In this document: positions 23,701 to 35,563 of the stretch, in pieces
How positions within the stretch are numbered: position 1 is the first letter of the stretch
How the letters are laid out: each line of letters opens with the position of its first letter
NCBI GenBank assembly: GCA_963969345.1
Contig: OZ017766.1
Span: 6,014,001-6,078,000, forward strand
Source: Turbatrix aceti
Taxonomy: Eukaryota; Nematoda; Chromadorea; Rhabditida; Panagrolaimidae
Length of the DNA: 64,000 bases
Direction: 5' to 3'
The notes under the pieces: model-generated
What the model was told of the DNA's origin: nothing
Databases searched by the model: none
The model's input: the letters and a program-made list of their open reading frames with translations, nothing else
Made by a program: the position numbers and the translations under genes

Positions 23701-26700
23701 CTTCCAATTTCTGGGCAGTGTCCGTACAATCAGAGAGGAACTTTGGTCTTTTCGGATATAGCAGTCGTCTACGATCTGTCAAAGACTGCATCAGGAGTTT
23801 CAAATACCGATGTTTCAAATTTCATTCAAAATTCGTTGTTCAACAATCCGAACTATCAATACCAAGATTCCGGTGTACAGCTGATAACCACGCCACCGGT
23901 GCCTTTTCCTGAAACTTCTGCGTTTTCTGATAATCTTCCTACTAACTTCTGGACTGTTAATTCGGCTGTTACATACAACAACGACGTCGATTTGGAAGTT
24001 TCACTGGCATCGGTTTTGGTGTCATCGAGCAACTCTACCATAAACGAGTGCGTTTCATTTTCATACGAATTAGATAATTTGGTACAAATTTGTTTTCAGT
24101 GGTCTGGAGTATGTTTCGACGCTGCCAGGAAGGTCAAATGTTCCGACGACAATCATTATCGTAACCAAGAGTGCAGCCTATGCAACTGCAGCTCAGGCAA
24201 CTGCAACGAATTTGAAAAACGAAGGAAAAAATATTGTCACAATATTGCTAGGAACTACCGATGGGCAATCAACGCTGAGTGAATTGTCATCGAATGGATT
24301 GGCATTTACGATTCCTGACATCACCAACACTTCTGCAGTTACCGAAGTGGTTCAGAGCATTGCCCAGAGTTTGGTTCAACTATGTTCCTGGTCTCCCGGT
24401 TTCACTCCAGCTTCTACCACTACGGGGGCAAGTACAACGCCTACGACTGTTTTGACGACGACAACAACCATTTCTGCCGCTTCTAGCGAACCGACAACGT
24501 CACCGTTGTTATCGACAAGTTCGGCTGAAACATCAGAGCCGGGGTCAACGATTTCTTCTCCAACTGGAACGAGTGAAAGAACTTCGACAGAAAGCACTGA
24601 AATAACGACGGTCACGTCGGGGACGTCAACGGCTGCAGAGTCGACGACGGAGTTGAGTACTACTGCTGCATCAACGACAACTAGCGCACCGGTGTTATGT
24701 CCGTATACACAAACAGGGGATTACGTGTATCTTGACATAGCCGTTCTTTATGATTTGTCAAAGTCGACGTCTGGTGCTTCAAATAGCGATGTTGTGAACT
24801 TTATTCGGAATTCGCTTTTCAACAATTCGTATTATCAGTATATATCAACCGACGGCTCTCTTCAGTTGATAAACACGTCTCCAGTGCCATTTCCGCAAAC
24901 GAATTCTTTCATTGACGCTCTTCCACCTGACTTATGGAGTGTAAACACGCCGTCTCTCTACAATTTCTACATTACAAATGAAGTTGCGGAGGCGTCAGCA
25001 TTGGTGACATCTCCTAACTCTACTATCAACGAGTTTGTTTAATGTTTCACTGTGTGCACTTTATACAATTATTTTTCAGTGGTTTGCAGTATGTGTCACC
25101 ACTGACCGGAAGACCCAATGTCCCAACTGCAATCATCATCGTAACAAAAAGTGCCGCATACGCTTCAGCAGCACAGGCAACTGCAACGAGTTTGAAGAAC
25201 AATGAAAAAAGTATCGTAACAGTGTTATTTGGAACTAATGACGGACAATCGGAATTGGCTAGTTTGGCGTCACCTGGATTGGCATTTACCATTCCTGATA
25301 TCAACGATACTTCTGCAGTTACAGAAGTTGTGCAGAACATTGCACAAGGTTTGATCCAAATCTGCTCTTGGTCTTCTGATTTCACGTCAGCTCCTACCAC
25401 TCCTGCTCCTTCAACGACAACGTATGAATCATCTTCCACATCGGAGGTTACATCGACGTCAGAATTGCCATCATCAGAATCCACGTCTGAATCAAGCGCA
25501 CCAACGACAAGCGGCGAACCGTTGTCTAGTTTGTCAACCACGTCATCTGAAACAGCGTCGCCTCCAACGAGCTTGACTACTGAAGAATCTGGGAGCTCGA
25601 CAACGACAACTGAAACTGTGTCCAGCACCTTTGAGTCGTCTTCGACAGGTTCGACGGAGGCAACTTCAACTGGAACGAGTGAAAGCACTTCAACTTTAGT
25701 TTCCGGTACTACACCGGAAGTAACATCGTCGGCTACGACGGAAAGCACTGAAATAACGACGATCACGTCGGAAACGTCATCGGTCACAGGAACAACGGCG
25801 GCTACACCGACGTCAACTGAATCAACGTCTGAATCTAGCGCACCAACGACAAGCGGCGAACCGTTGTCAAGTTTGCCAACGACATCATCTGAAACAGCGT
25901 CGCCTTCGTCTTCTCCAACGAGTTTGACAACCGAAGAATCTGGAAGCTCTACAACGACTACACAAACTGTGTCCAGCAGCACGATCGAGCCGTCTTCTGA
26001 AGCATCGACGAGTTCAACGGAGACATCGTTGCCCGCGTCAACGACTCCGGCTGTTTCATCGATTTCTGCTTCAACGGTGACTGAGCCACCGACGTCAACT
26101 GTAACTTTGGAATCTTCGACTGTTTTGTCGACAACTGAAGAGGTTGCAACAACGGAAACCCCAGTTTTCTACGTCTATATGGATATCGCTGTCGTTTATG
26201 ATTTGTCGGTGCCGTCAAATGTCAGCAATGATTACGTTGTGAATTTCATTGAAAACTCGTTGTTTAATGATTCGCGTTATGAATACAGCGTCAATTCATA
26301 TCCAGCTAATTACGACACCACCGGTGCCATTTCCAAAAACTTCACAATTTTATGGTCTTCCAAGCAGTTTTCAAGCTATATAGCACAGCAGAATATTACT
26401 CAACTGCCATTAATAATCAAGCGCATAATATTTTCAATCCAACTGTTAGTGGTTCTAACATTGTTGAGTAAGATTTTAACTTTATTTTCATCAAAGGAAT
26501 TTTTATTTTCAGCGGAATTCAATTTGTATCAACCTTGAATGGCACCAGACCAGGTGTCCACACGACAATCATTGTAGTGACCAAGAGCGCTGCTCAAGCC
26601 GCTGCAGCTCAGGATATTGCAAACAGTTGGAAAAGCGAAGGCAAATCCATTGCGACTGTTTTGTTAGGAACCACCGACGAAGAATCTGCACTGGCTAGTT

Positions 26701-26843
26701 TGGCGTCTCCTGGATTGGCATTTACCATTCCTGACATAACCGACAGTTCCGCAGTTACCGAAGTAGTTCAGGACATTGCACAGGGTTTGATTGAAATCAG
26801 CTCTTGGTCTTCCAGTTTTAGTTCTACCCCCGCTGGGTTCTAA
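17767..26843 (+). CDS. giant SEA/mucin-like/vWA protein C (eight vWA domains)
   Basis: Eleven exons: 17767-17881, 17929-18190, 18237-18376, 18428-19517, 19566-21536, 21590-22342, 22396-23250, 23298-24047, 24100-25032, 25080-26467 and 26513-26843, about 2,860 aa. Order: short cytosolic N-terminus, one hydrophobic anchor helix, SEA-like domain, a Thr/Ser-rich region of about 240 residues, then eight vWA-like domains starting near 19190, 20278, 21203, 22014, 22912, 23716, 24700 and 26165 with Thr/Ser linkers between most. Seven domains have DxSx(S/T) (DLSNS or close) and are cut by the same phase-2 intron after Asn; the second is intronless and lacks the motif. The frame is broken near 23133-23205 (net length kept, internal stop) and near 26375-26425 (not multiple of three), so it may be decaying or carry sequence errors. 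A glycosylated surface or gut-lumen protein is inferred. Confidence 0.75.
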
Positions 26844-27249
26844 TACAAAGGTAAAACTAATTTATCACTGCGATTAGCATGCGTACCTCCGAGATATTTG
26901 CGTTGTGTTTCAATAAATTGTAATATACTGATAAAAGAGTTTATTCATACAAGTGTAATATATGTATCTTATGTAAATGTCTGTACGTACATCCGAGTTT
27001 CTCTACACAAAAGAGTGATCCGATCGGGCCACAAGTTGATTTTCGCGTTCCTTGCTCCGTGAACGCAGGCTGACTTTTTTGCCGTGTTTTGTAAAAAACG
27101 TGACAACGGACAACGCATTTCTGCCTGTTTTCTGAAAAACAATTTTTTTCCGGTTTTCCATAACTCATGTGAGTGAACACGTAAACTGCAAAGAACCCCG
27201 TAACCCATTCTCGACTCCGAGTTTGAGACAACTCAAATGAGAGGTCCTG
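26844..27249. other. convergent 3' regions, no gene seen
   Basis: AATAAA at 26912 serves gene C. On the minus strand an open frame (27231-26941) could be an extra cdo-1 terminal exon behind a GTGGGT donor at the GACGAG codons, but the 39-base intron this requires is unusually short. Confidence 0.35.
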
Positions 27250-28008
27250 TCATAAAGAATTACCACCCACCTCGTCGAAGATGCGACACTTGTCGTACGG
27301 CGGTATGTAGAGATGCAGCGTGACAGTCCCATCCATCTGGCTCGGATTCTCCATGCGATGGAGTCCGATTTTATCTGAAAAGACGTGGAAATGGTAAATT
27401 GGGCATTTTTTTGTAGGTTGGAAATGCAAAAATGGGCAAACAGCTGTTTTTTTGAAAACAAAAGTTGGTAAATGTGTTCGCGAACAAACTCGAATGAACA
27501 CGAAAGATTTGTCCATTCCTGGTTGGCAAAAAAATTACCGCTGATGTACGTGACTTCGTTGACGGTGTGCGTGTGTGAATCGATGAGTGCCAGGGGTTCC
27601 GGCTTGTCGAGACTCGGATAGGCAAATTTTGTCTCGGTAAGCGATCCTGAGAGCACCTTGACGAAGCAGTGGGAACCTGTGTGATCGTGGATACTGCTTC
27701 CCATGCCGGGACCCCAGCAAAGGATCAGGAGGTTGTACTTGCCGTTACCGTTGTCGACCAGGTTTCTGGTGTACCTAAAAAGAAAAATTTCGCGTAAAGT
27801 TTCAGAATCTCAAATTTTAAAATTTTATGATTTCAGAATTTTGCCATAAAAAATCATCCTAAAAACTAACTTGTAAGCATCAAAAATGGCATAACGGCTG
27901 CCAATCTCGTCGATCGCTTTTGTAATCCTGTAGAATAGCTTCGACAGCTCCGACGTCAATAACATCGTCTTCAAAAACGCGTTGGATCTCCGAAACCAAT
28001 TTATCCAT
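27250..28008 (-). CDS. cdo-1: cysteine dioxygenase
   Basis: Three minus-strand exons: 27871-28008, 27539-27774 and 27250-27374. Cysteine dioxygenase is a cytosolic cupin that oxidises cysteine to cysteine sulfinate with a mononuclear iron. The diagnostic core is present: YTRNLVDNGNGKYNLLILCW, then HDHTGSHCF with two iron-binding histidines and the Cys of the Cys-Tyr crosslink, the third histidine in GLHRMEN, and the Tyr in HLYIPPYDKC. Exon 1 has one base too many: frame changes between ...KSDRRDW and RYAIFDAYK near 27893-27900. The C-terminus is shorter than the usual ~200 aa unless a further exon is used. It is divergent from the REEP gene. Confidence 0.88.
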
Positions 28009-28410
28009 TTAATTACGAACAAAACAACTGTTTTGAGGAGTTAATGACTTCCCAGACTGAATCGAAGAAAACGACGCTGATCAGCGAGAAAACATTGTCG
28101 AAGATCGTAATCAGAAACAAGGAATGACAATGCACGGGATCCATGACGGGAGAGTTGTGTTCACTCAAGCAGCATCCATTACATTTACTACCTATTTATC
28201 AAATGAGTTCAGGTTCAAATTATGCGCTCTAGTCTCGTTTTGGTCTTTCTTGCATGAACAAAAAACAGTCATCCCAGAAAAAATGCCTAATGCAAATTTT
28301 TCGCCTGGCCAGAAAAAAAGTTTTATGGAAGTTAGCTGCAGAATTTTCGCAGTAACAATTGCTCGGCGCACGAACAGCGACAGCAACTGTGAAAATCAGA
28401 AGATCTGAAG
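28009..28410. promoter_or_regulatory. divergent promoter region cdo-1 / REEP
   Basis: A 402-bp interval between two divergent start codons. No recognisable coding sequence or strong motif was seen. Confidence 0.45.
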
Positions 28411-28972
28411 ATGGCTAATGCGCCGGCCGGTGGCGACTCCCCCAACCTCGTTGACGTTGTCAAGGCTGATGTTTTGGATTATGTCCACAACCAGGTATTT
28501 TTTGTGGATTTCACCTGAATCCCGTAATTTTTTTTCTGTTCAATTTTAGGCCCACTGCACTGCGCGCCTCATTGAACGCATCCGCGAACAAACCAAGCTT
28601 GAGCCGGAACAGATCGCGGGTGCCATCGTTGGCGTCATCGCCTTTCTCATAATCATGAGCAATAATGGGCAGTTTCTCGCCAACCTCGTGCTCATAGCCG
28701 TTCCCATCACCGTGACATACGTCTTTCCGGCTGAGCGCCCCGCCGATGAGCTCCTCCTCGTCTACTGGCCCATCTTTGCCGTGTTTTCGCTTCTCGACGA
28801 TGGTTTGCAGGAAGTAATCTTCGGCTATTACGTCATCAAGATCGCCATTCTCTCTCTGCTTTTCCTGAAGCCTTTCGAGTACTCGAAACTTGCCGCCAAG
28901 CATACCATTAAGCTTGCCGCCCCCGGCGGTGGTGCGACCTCGAAATCTCGTGCCACATCTTCCCGCAAGTAA
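28411..28972 (+). CDS. REEP/TB2/DP1/HVA22-family ER-shaping protein
   Basis: Two exons, 28411-28494 and 28550-28972, 168 aa. REEP5/6-Yop1 proteins are ER membrane hairpin proteins that curve tubules. Seen here: a helical N-terminal segment, a hydrophobic stretch about residues 45-80 (GAIVGVIAFLIIMS.. NLVLIAVPITVTYVFPA), the family signature with a short LVYWPIFAVFSLLD, and hydrophobic hairpin pairs up to residue 135 (YYVIKIAILSLLFL). A Ser/Lys tail ends the protein. Length fits the family. AATAAA at 29045. Confidence 0.88.
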
Positions 28973-29211
28973 GCTCCGGCCTTTGGCACTAACAATTCTT
29001 TTGTACATTTTGACGTATGATTATGTATATATTATATAGTATTCAATAAACTTATAAGTGCTTCTGATGCACTGGAAAATATAGAAAAAAAAACATTTGC
29101 TGATAAACAGTGTTCAAGCCCAAAAAATGATAAAGATCGTTAAAACAGTTATTACGAATTGATAAAATTTTATAAGCATTTGACAAAAAATCGTTAGTTT
29201 ACTACGCCAAA
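28973..29211 (+). promoter_or_regulatory. promoter of P450 gene 1
   Basis: Holds TGCTGATAAACAGTGTTCAA (29099 region), TGATAAAG and TTGATAAAA. The first block recurs upstream of P450 gene 2 as TGATAAACAATGTTCAA (near 30812). GATA-type sites again point to gut expression, by inference. Confidence 0.5.
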
Positions 29212-30745
29212 ATGATTGCTGAAGTCATTGTTTTCTTTCTCGTTGTCATCGTAATCCATGAAGCTTTCTGGAAAACCCGCCATTATCCCCCAGGTAAAAA
29301 TTTTCCCAATACAAAAAATTTTTAAACCAAATATTTTAGGACCCCGGCCACTGCCCATAATAGGAAATCTGCTCCCAATCATCTACTACGGCCTGCAAGA
29401 AGCTCTACAGCATTTTAGAAAGAAACACGGAGACATTATCACAGTTTGGTTCGGTCCAATACCTTTTGTCTTCCTCTGCAACTACGAACTCATTTACGAA
29501 GCTTTGGTCAAGGATAACGACACCTTTGGAGCGCGTCCCCTCGCATCTCAACTCCAAAATGAAATGATGAAGGGCGGAGACGGAATCGCGATTGCCAATG
29601 GAGAACTTTGGCAGCAGCACAGAAGATTTGCCCTGCGCGTTCTCCACGAATTCGGACTTGGAAAAAATCAAATGCAGGAACGCGTCCTCAACGAAATCAC
29701 TTTTATGATTTCTGATCTGGAAAAACAACAAAAAACAAACAACGGAATCGTCGACATCCAACAAGCCATCGATTTTGCTGTGGGCAGTGTTATCAATAAC
29801 ATCACCCTAGGCTATCGAATCACTGATAAAAAACAGTTTTATTATGCGAAAAAAATAAGTGACGATTACCTGAATATATTTTTGCATCCGGTCACACAAG
29901 CGGTGCAATATATACCGGATATCGCTCGGAAGTTACCGTATATTCGAGGATTCATTCAACATCAGGAGAAAGCTTTTGCCACCCTGGCAGAATACCTTTC
30001 AAGGGAAATTGAAAAGCATGAAAAAGATCTGCGAACGGACGAAGAACCCCGAGATTACGTCGAAGCTTTCCTACAACGACAAAAAAAATTAGACGACGCG
30101 GGAGAGAAGGATCATCTATTTTTCAAGGATCAGCTGATCAACAGTTTGTACGATTTGTGGGTCGCTGGGCAGGACACATCAACGAATACCCTAGCTTGGA
30201 TTGTTATTTACCTGGTCAAGCATCCGGATATTCAAACCAGGCTCCATGAAGAACTGGATCTGGAAATTGGAAGTTCACGTTTGGTGACGGTGGAAGACAA
30301 ACCGCGGCTACAGTACACGCAGGCAGTGATTCATGAAGGTCAAAGACTGGGAAACATTGTGCCTCTTAACACTTCGCACAGAGTGACCAAGGATACCAAA
30401 CTAAGAGGATACAACATTCCGGCGGACACAATTGTAATTCCGCAGATTTCGGATGCTTTGTACGACGAGAAAACATTCCCTGACCATCTAAAGTTCAATC
30501 CGGATCGTTTTATCGACAAAAATGGTGAATTTGTTCCGTCAAAAGAAGTCATTCCCTTCAGTTTGGGCAAGCGATCGTGTCTTGGAGAACCGTTAGCTAA
30601 ATTGGAATTGTTCCTGTTTACTGCGAATATCCTAAACCGATTCCATATCAAAGAAGTGCCAAATCAGAAAATCGATCTAACGCGAGTGGATACCACGTTG
30701 ACTGTTCGGCCTAACCCTTTTGTCGTCAATTTGACACCTAGATAA
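29212..30745 (+). CDS. cytochrome P450, CYP33-like, gene 1
   Basis: Two exons, 29212-29293 and 29340-30745, 495 aa. Exon 1 encodes the N-terminal ER anchor ending at YPPG, and exon 2 the rest of the microsomal haem monooxygenase. Motifs: proline hinge PPGPRPLPIIGN, helix C WQQHRRFALR, I-helix AGQDTSTN, K-helix E-x-x-R within HEGQR, PERF-like NPDRF, and the haem-thiolate loop FSLGKRSCLGEPLA. This is the CYP2-clan style of nematode CYP33 proteins. It is first of four tandem copies and complete. AATAAA at 30770. Confidence 0.93.
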
Positions 30746-30978
30746 CGATAATGCGGCCGATTGACTGAAAATAAACATACCGGTTCAACCACACCTGATG
30801 TATGAAAAACGGTGATAAACAATGTTCAAAGAGCGCGCGTGCAAAAATACATGCAATCTAGTCTTCGAGACCATTTACGCACCATTTAGAAAAAAACAAG
30901 TAAAGCAAAATCGTTGATAAAAACCTTTTAAAAGCGAAGGTCACAGGACAAAGTTTTATTGAATCACTCCGTGTCAAA

Positions 30979-32522
30979 ATGATAGCAGAAATTGTTGTTT
31001 TGTTGCTCGTCGTCATCGTACTTCACGAAGTTTATTGGAAAACGCGTAATTATCCACCAGGTATGTTTTTTAAAATAAAAAACTTGTTGATTAAAAAATC
31101 TTAGGACCCTGGCCGTTGCCTTTTGTCGGAAATTTGATTCCTATCGTTTACTATGGCCTGCCAGATGCTCTGCAGCGTTTTAAAAAGCAATACGGCGACG
31201 TCGTTACACTCTGGTTCGGGCCTCTGCCGTACGTTTTTCTCTTCAACTACGAAGTTATGCACGAAGCTTTGATCAAGGATAACGATGCCTTCGGGGCACG
31301 CCCCCTCGCATCTCAACTCCAAAATGAAATGATGAAGGGTGGAGACGGAATCGCGATTGCCAATGGAGAACTTTGGCAGCAGCATAAAAGATTTGCCCTT
31401 CGCGTTCTCCACGAATTCGGACTTGGAAAAAATCAAATGCAGGAACGCGTCCTCGACGAAATCACTTTTATGATTTCCGGTCTGGAAAACGAACAAAAAG
31501 AGAACAATGGAATCGTCGACATCCAACGTGCTATTGATTTTGCAGTTGGCAGTGTAATCAACGTCATGACTTTAGGCTACCGAATGACCGATCAAGCGCA
31601 GTTTGATCATGTCAAAAAAATCAGCGATGATTATGTAACAATTTACGTACACCCAATTACCCAGGTGGCACAGTACATACCGGATATCGCCCGTAAGTTA
31701 CCCTATATCCGTGGATTCGTTCATCGACAGGTAGAAACATACAATGTTATGTTCGAACATTTTAAGAAAGAAATCGAAAAGCATGAGAAAGACGTTAGAA
31801 TGGATGAAGAGCCTCGGGACTACGTCGAAGCTTTCTTACAGCAGAAACGTCGACTGGAAGGCACCGATGAAAACAAAAATGATCATTTGTTTTTCAAAGA
31901 TCAGCTGATCAACAGTTTGTACGATCTTTGGCTCGCCGGACAGGACACGTCCGCAAATACACTTGCTTGGATTATGACTTATCTGGTTAAGAATCCGGAT
32001 GTTCAAGCTAAGCTTCACAAAGAACTGAATCTGGAAATCGGAAGTTCACGTTTGGTGACGGTGGAAGACAAACCACGGTTACAGTACACGCAGGCGGTGA
32101 TTCATGAAGGTCAACGACTGGGCAACATTGTGCCTTTCAATTTACCTCACAGGGTAACAAAAAATACCCAGATTCGGGGATACACTATTCCGGCTGATAC
32201 GATCGTGATTCCGCAGATCAGAGATTCCATGTACGATCAGAAGGCATTCCCTGACCATATGAAGTTCAATCCGGATCGGTATATCGATGAGAAAGGAGAT
32301 TTTGTTCCGTCGAAACAAGTCATTCCCTTCAGTTTGGGTAAACGATCGTGCCTTGGAGAGCCGCTGGCTAAATTGGAATTGTTTTTGTTCACTGCGAATA
32401 TTTTGAACAGATTCCGTATTGAGGAAGTACCTGATCGACCGGTTGACACGACGCGAGTAGAAACGACGATGACTGTTAGGCCTCAACATTTTGTCGTACA
32501 TTTATCACCTCGATACGATTAA
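30979..32522 (+). CDS. cytochrome P450, CYP33-like, gene 2
   Basis: Same two-exon plan as gene 1: 30979-31060 and 31105-32522, 499 aa. Anchor helix, PPGPWPLP hinge, WQQHKRFALR, I-helix AGQDTSANT, HEGQR and FSLGKRSCLGEPLA are all intact. DNA near 31300-31470 is almost identical to gene 1, while the 3' part (about 32210-32400) is almost identical to gene 3, so the copy looks mosaic. A GATA-bearing promoter similar to that of gene 1 precedes it (30800-30930). AATAAA at 32578. The 10.3-kb mobile element begins 300 bp downstream. Confidence 0.93.
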
Positions 32523-32818
32523 CTAAGCATACTAATTAGTTTTTCGCTTGACAAGTGTTTTGTAAAGTTTTAAAATAATAAACGGATTTTATGGCACTAT
32601 AATTGATTGACGTCCAATCTTATGAAAAATGAGCATAAAATTATCTGGAAAGTCACAAAAGTGATAAAAAGTAACATGTGTGATAAAAAGTAACATCAAA
32701 TAAAAAGTAACATCAAATGGTGAAATAAATAAATAAAATCAAATTTTTTTGTACGTGATAAATACCAAAATCGTTACAATTTTGAAACAAAAAAGGTACC
32801 ATTAAATTTAGTTAATAA

Positions 32819-33126
32819 AGTGCGTTCGAAAAGGTTAGACCCACCCTTAAATTAGAGGTTTGCGTAAGTACGGTAATAGTTACGGTAACGGGAGTAGGAC
32901 CATTCGAATCAGCGTGCAAAAATACATCGATATAAGTGTTCGCGAAGTTCATCCAGCGCAAAATACGGTCAGGAAAAAATAAAATGTGTTTTACGACCGT
33001 TCGAAAAGGTTAGACCCACATTCGATTATAACGGATTTTTTTTATTTTAAAAACACCAAACCGCCGTAAGCAGCATTTTACCAAACAAGCCGTTGATTTT
33101 GATCTTAAAAAACTTGAAAACAATGG
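32819..33126 (+). repeat. left terminal inverted repeat of the 10.3-kb element
   Basis: Starts AGTGCGTTCGAAAAGG. It matches the right end inverted with one 2-base indel and about one substitution. A word CGTTCGAAAAGGTTAGACCC occurs twice inside it (32823 and 32999). Confidence 0.92.
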
Positions 33127-33330
33127 TGGGGTGCGTCCCTGCTAAAAATTTTAGTCAATTTTCTGCAAGTTTGACCCCCAACATCAACAATGCCTTCCTG
33201 AAGGTTGGTGAGGGCCAAAACTAGACGTTTATCGGCAAAAACAGCACACACGTGATGTATACGTAAGTGTTCAATCGATAAATCATCAGTACACCCAGCG
33301 CTGTTTGACAGAAAATTATTTTTCCTTATG

Positions 33331-33878
33331 AAAAACATGCTGATGTTGGGGCCTAACATGTTTAGATCCAATTTTCAATCGATATAAATTTTTTACAAAG
33401 CGCCCATGTCACCAGATTTGTAGCAAATAGTCATTTGAAGCCATCCCGCAAGAATCCGTGTACTTCTGGCAGAAAACAAAAGCATAGACAACCGGTCTGT
33501 ATTTCGTCAAAAACAAGAGTTGGATGTCAAGTTCCAAAACTTCAATTCATGGCTTAATTTTAAATTGCGCTCTATGTCTAAGGCTCAGAAAATGTTTTAC
33601 TGGAACTGTTTTAATAGTTTGACACGTTTTTAGCCAAATTTGTCCAAAGAAATCCACTACTGGATTTGTCGCAACGTCCGGAGCATTGTGAGGTTGACCT
33701 TGAGGTTTACCAAACCCTCTGCATAGCGTGTATTCTCTGTAGCATGTACGGGGGATTGTGCCAAATAGTTTGTAGTGCTCATGGAATATAATTATGTTAA
33801 CGTTGGCACATTGTAAAAAATTTATATCGATTGAAAATTGGATCTAAACATGTTAGGCCCCAACATCAGCATGTTTTT
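33331..33878. repeat. nested element with perfect 67-bp inverted arms
   Basis: 33331-33397 and 33812-33878 are exact reverse complements (67/67 bases by eye), separated by 414 bp without coding capacity. It looks like a MITE inserted in the larger element. Arms begin AAAAACATGCTGATGTTGGG. Confidence 0.85.
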
Positions 33879-34462
33879 CAGTAGTATATGAAGGAGGGAT
33901 TATAATACCATTTTCGACTTTTCAGTCATTTCAACACATTTTCATTCTCTGACAGCAGAGAATCACCTCATTTACAACACTTTTTCTCGGAAAATAAGAA
34001 AATGAGTCAATTTTAAAAGCACTAAAAAGTGCTTATTTTCAGTAATTTTTGTACATTTTCGATCAATTTTTTGCTTGGATGTTGATTTCATTTTCTATTT
34101 CTCATTTTCGTGCTTAAATGCTCGAAAATGTATCACTTCCTCACTTTTTACAAAATTGATGGATGTCGATTTTAGAAAGAAAGTGGTATTATCTTCAGAG
34201 ATAAAAAATAATGCTTAATAAGAAGCTAGATAAAACTTTGGAACCTCTTACAAACATCGAACTCTTAGAATTAGCAGAAACATTGGGAATCAAACAAGTC
34301 TTTACAAGAAATAACTGATGTACTCAGGTTATCTAGGTACAGTCCTGTATAGTAACGGTTCAGTGTTGGCGCCAGATAGACAAGTACTTCGATAAAACAA
34401 GTTTATCACACGAAACAACACAACTCCGAAAGAATGATACGAAACAACAACAATATAAGCCA
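33879..34462. other. AT-rich non-coding stretch inside the element
   Basis: No open frame with recognisable content. A small hairpin AAGCACTAAAAAGTGCTT lies near 34017. Confidence 0.45.
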
Positions 34463-35192
34463 TTATTGTTTTACAAAGAGAAAAGATAGCCGCTCCGAGT
34501 TCATGTCTTGAATGGAGATTTTCAATTGAAGCATTGCCTTCATACCCAGTACATTCGCTTCCTTGAAATGGCTATGTGAGAGGTTGCATTCGATAACAGA
34601 ACTTTCATCCTAAAATGAGAAATTTGAATCATTAAAAGAATAGTCATACAATTGAAAGTAGAAAAACTAAACCTGAATGGCGACAGGAAGAGACGAAGGA
34701 ATCGCGTCAGAGGCGGTGAGTTTGCAAATCGTTTTCTCGTCGAGGAACGTGCAATTCGATCCCGTGTCGACCAGGAACCACACTTTGACGATTGGCGCAT
34801 TAGGCTTATTGGCACGACGACAGTTGAGGCACACCATCAGACGGTTATTTGGTCCAAAAATAACGCCTTCAACAGGGAATGCTGGCGATGAGAATGCTCC
34901 AACACTGAGATTCTCAATTCCAGTGTAGTCGCCGAGCTAAAAACCATAAAGGATTAGAAATAACAAGAAAAAATTACAACAAAAAATGATATAATAAAAT
35001 TAATAATAACTCACACGCTTGAAACCAGCGCCGTTGATATCCGTCAACATCATATCATGTTGAAACGCCGGCAGTGCTTCCATAATTTCGAACGAGTGCT
35101 CCTTGCTGTCAGACGATGAGGAACTCTAAAAAATTTCCTTTTTAAAATGAAAAGAAAACAGAAATAAATACCTTGTTCAATTCGCTTCCCAT
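34463..35192 (-). CDS. spliced retropepsin-like aspartyl protease
   Basis: Four minus-strand exons, 35172-35192, 35015-35125, 34673-34936 and 34463-34609, with GT-AG introns and unbroken phase, give 180 aa. Exon 3 holds [18 protein letters not shown], the single D-T-G active-site motif of retroviral-type proteases, which work as dimers; a hydrophobic strand follows in exon 4 ([11 protein letters not shown]). A Ser-rich N-terminus precedes it. The presence of real introns and of no reverse transcriptase nearby argues against a plain LTR element. It lies inside the terminal repeats of the Maverick-like element and could be cargo. Nematode Mavericks have been reported to carry worm-specific protease genes; whether this belongs to that set I cannot tell. 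Confidence 0.68.
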
Positions 35193-35419
35193 CTTGGACT
35201 ACAACGGAAAAAAATGACGGAGAAAGAAAGAGAGAGAGAGAGCGGTCTGAAAATAAACAATTGAACAATAGCTAAAATCGAACTAACTTCAATAAATCTA
35301 CATTATAAAAACAGAATTAAATGAAAGAATGTGATGTTGGCTGTCTCTCGCTTTCCTCTGCGTCTCTGCCCACAGACACGTCTCTCCCTTCCACTCTAGC
35401 CCAACGCGTTTGCGTGCGC

Positions 35420-35563
35420 CTACCCGCACTAGCATAACGAGCACTAAAGGAGCACAACAGGGGGTGAAGACTTTTCTCCCCTTATTTTTATTCAAATTCA
35501 AGCTGAAAAAAGTCTTCCCCCCCTGTTGTGCTCCTTTAGTGCTCAATATGCTAGTGCGGGTAG
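35420..35563. repeat. 144-bp hairpin repeat
   Basis: Arms of about 55-58 bp, starting CTACCCGCACTAGCAT and ending ATGCTAGTGCGGGTAG, are near-perfect reverse complements around a roughly 30-bp AT-rich loop. Probably a small foldback MITE. Confidence 0.8.
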
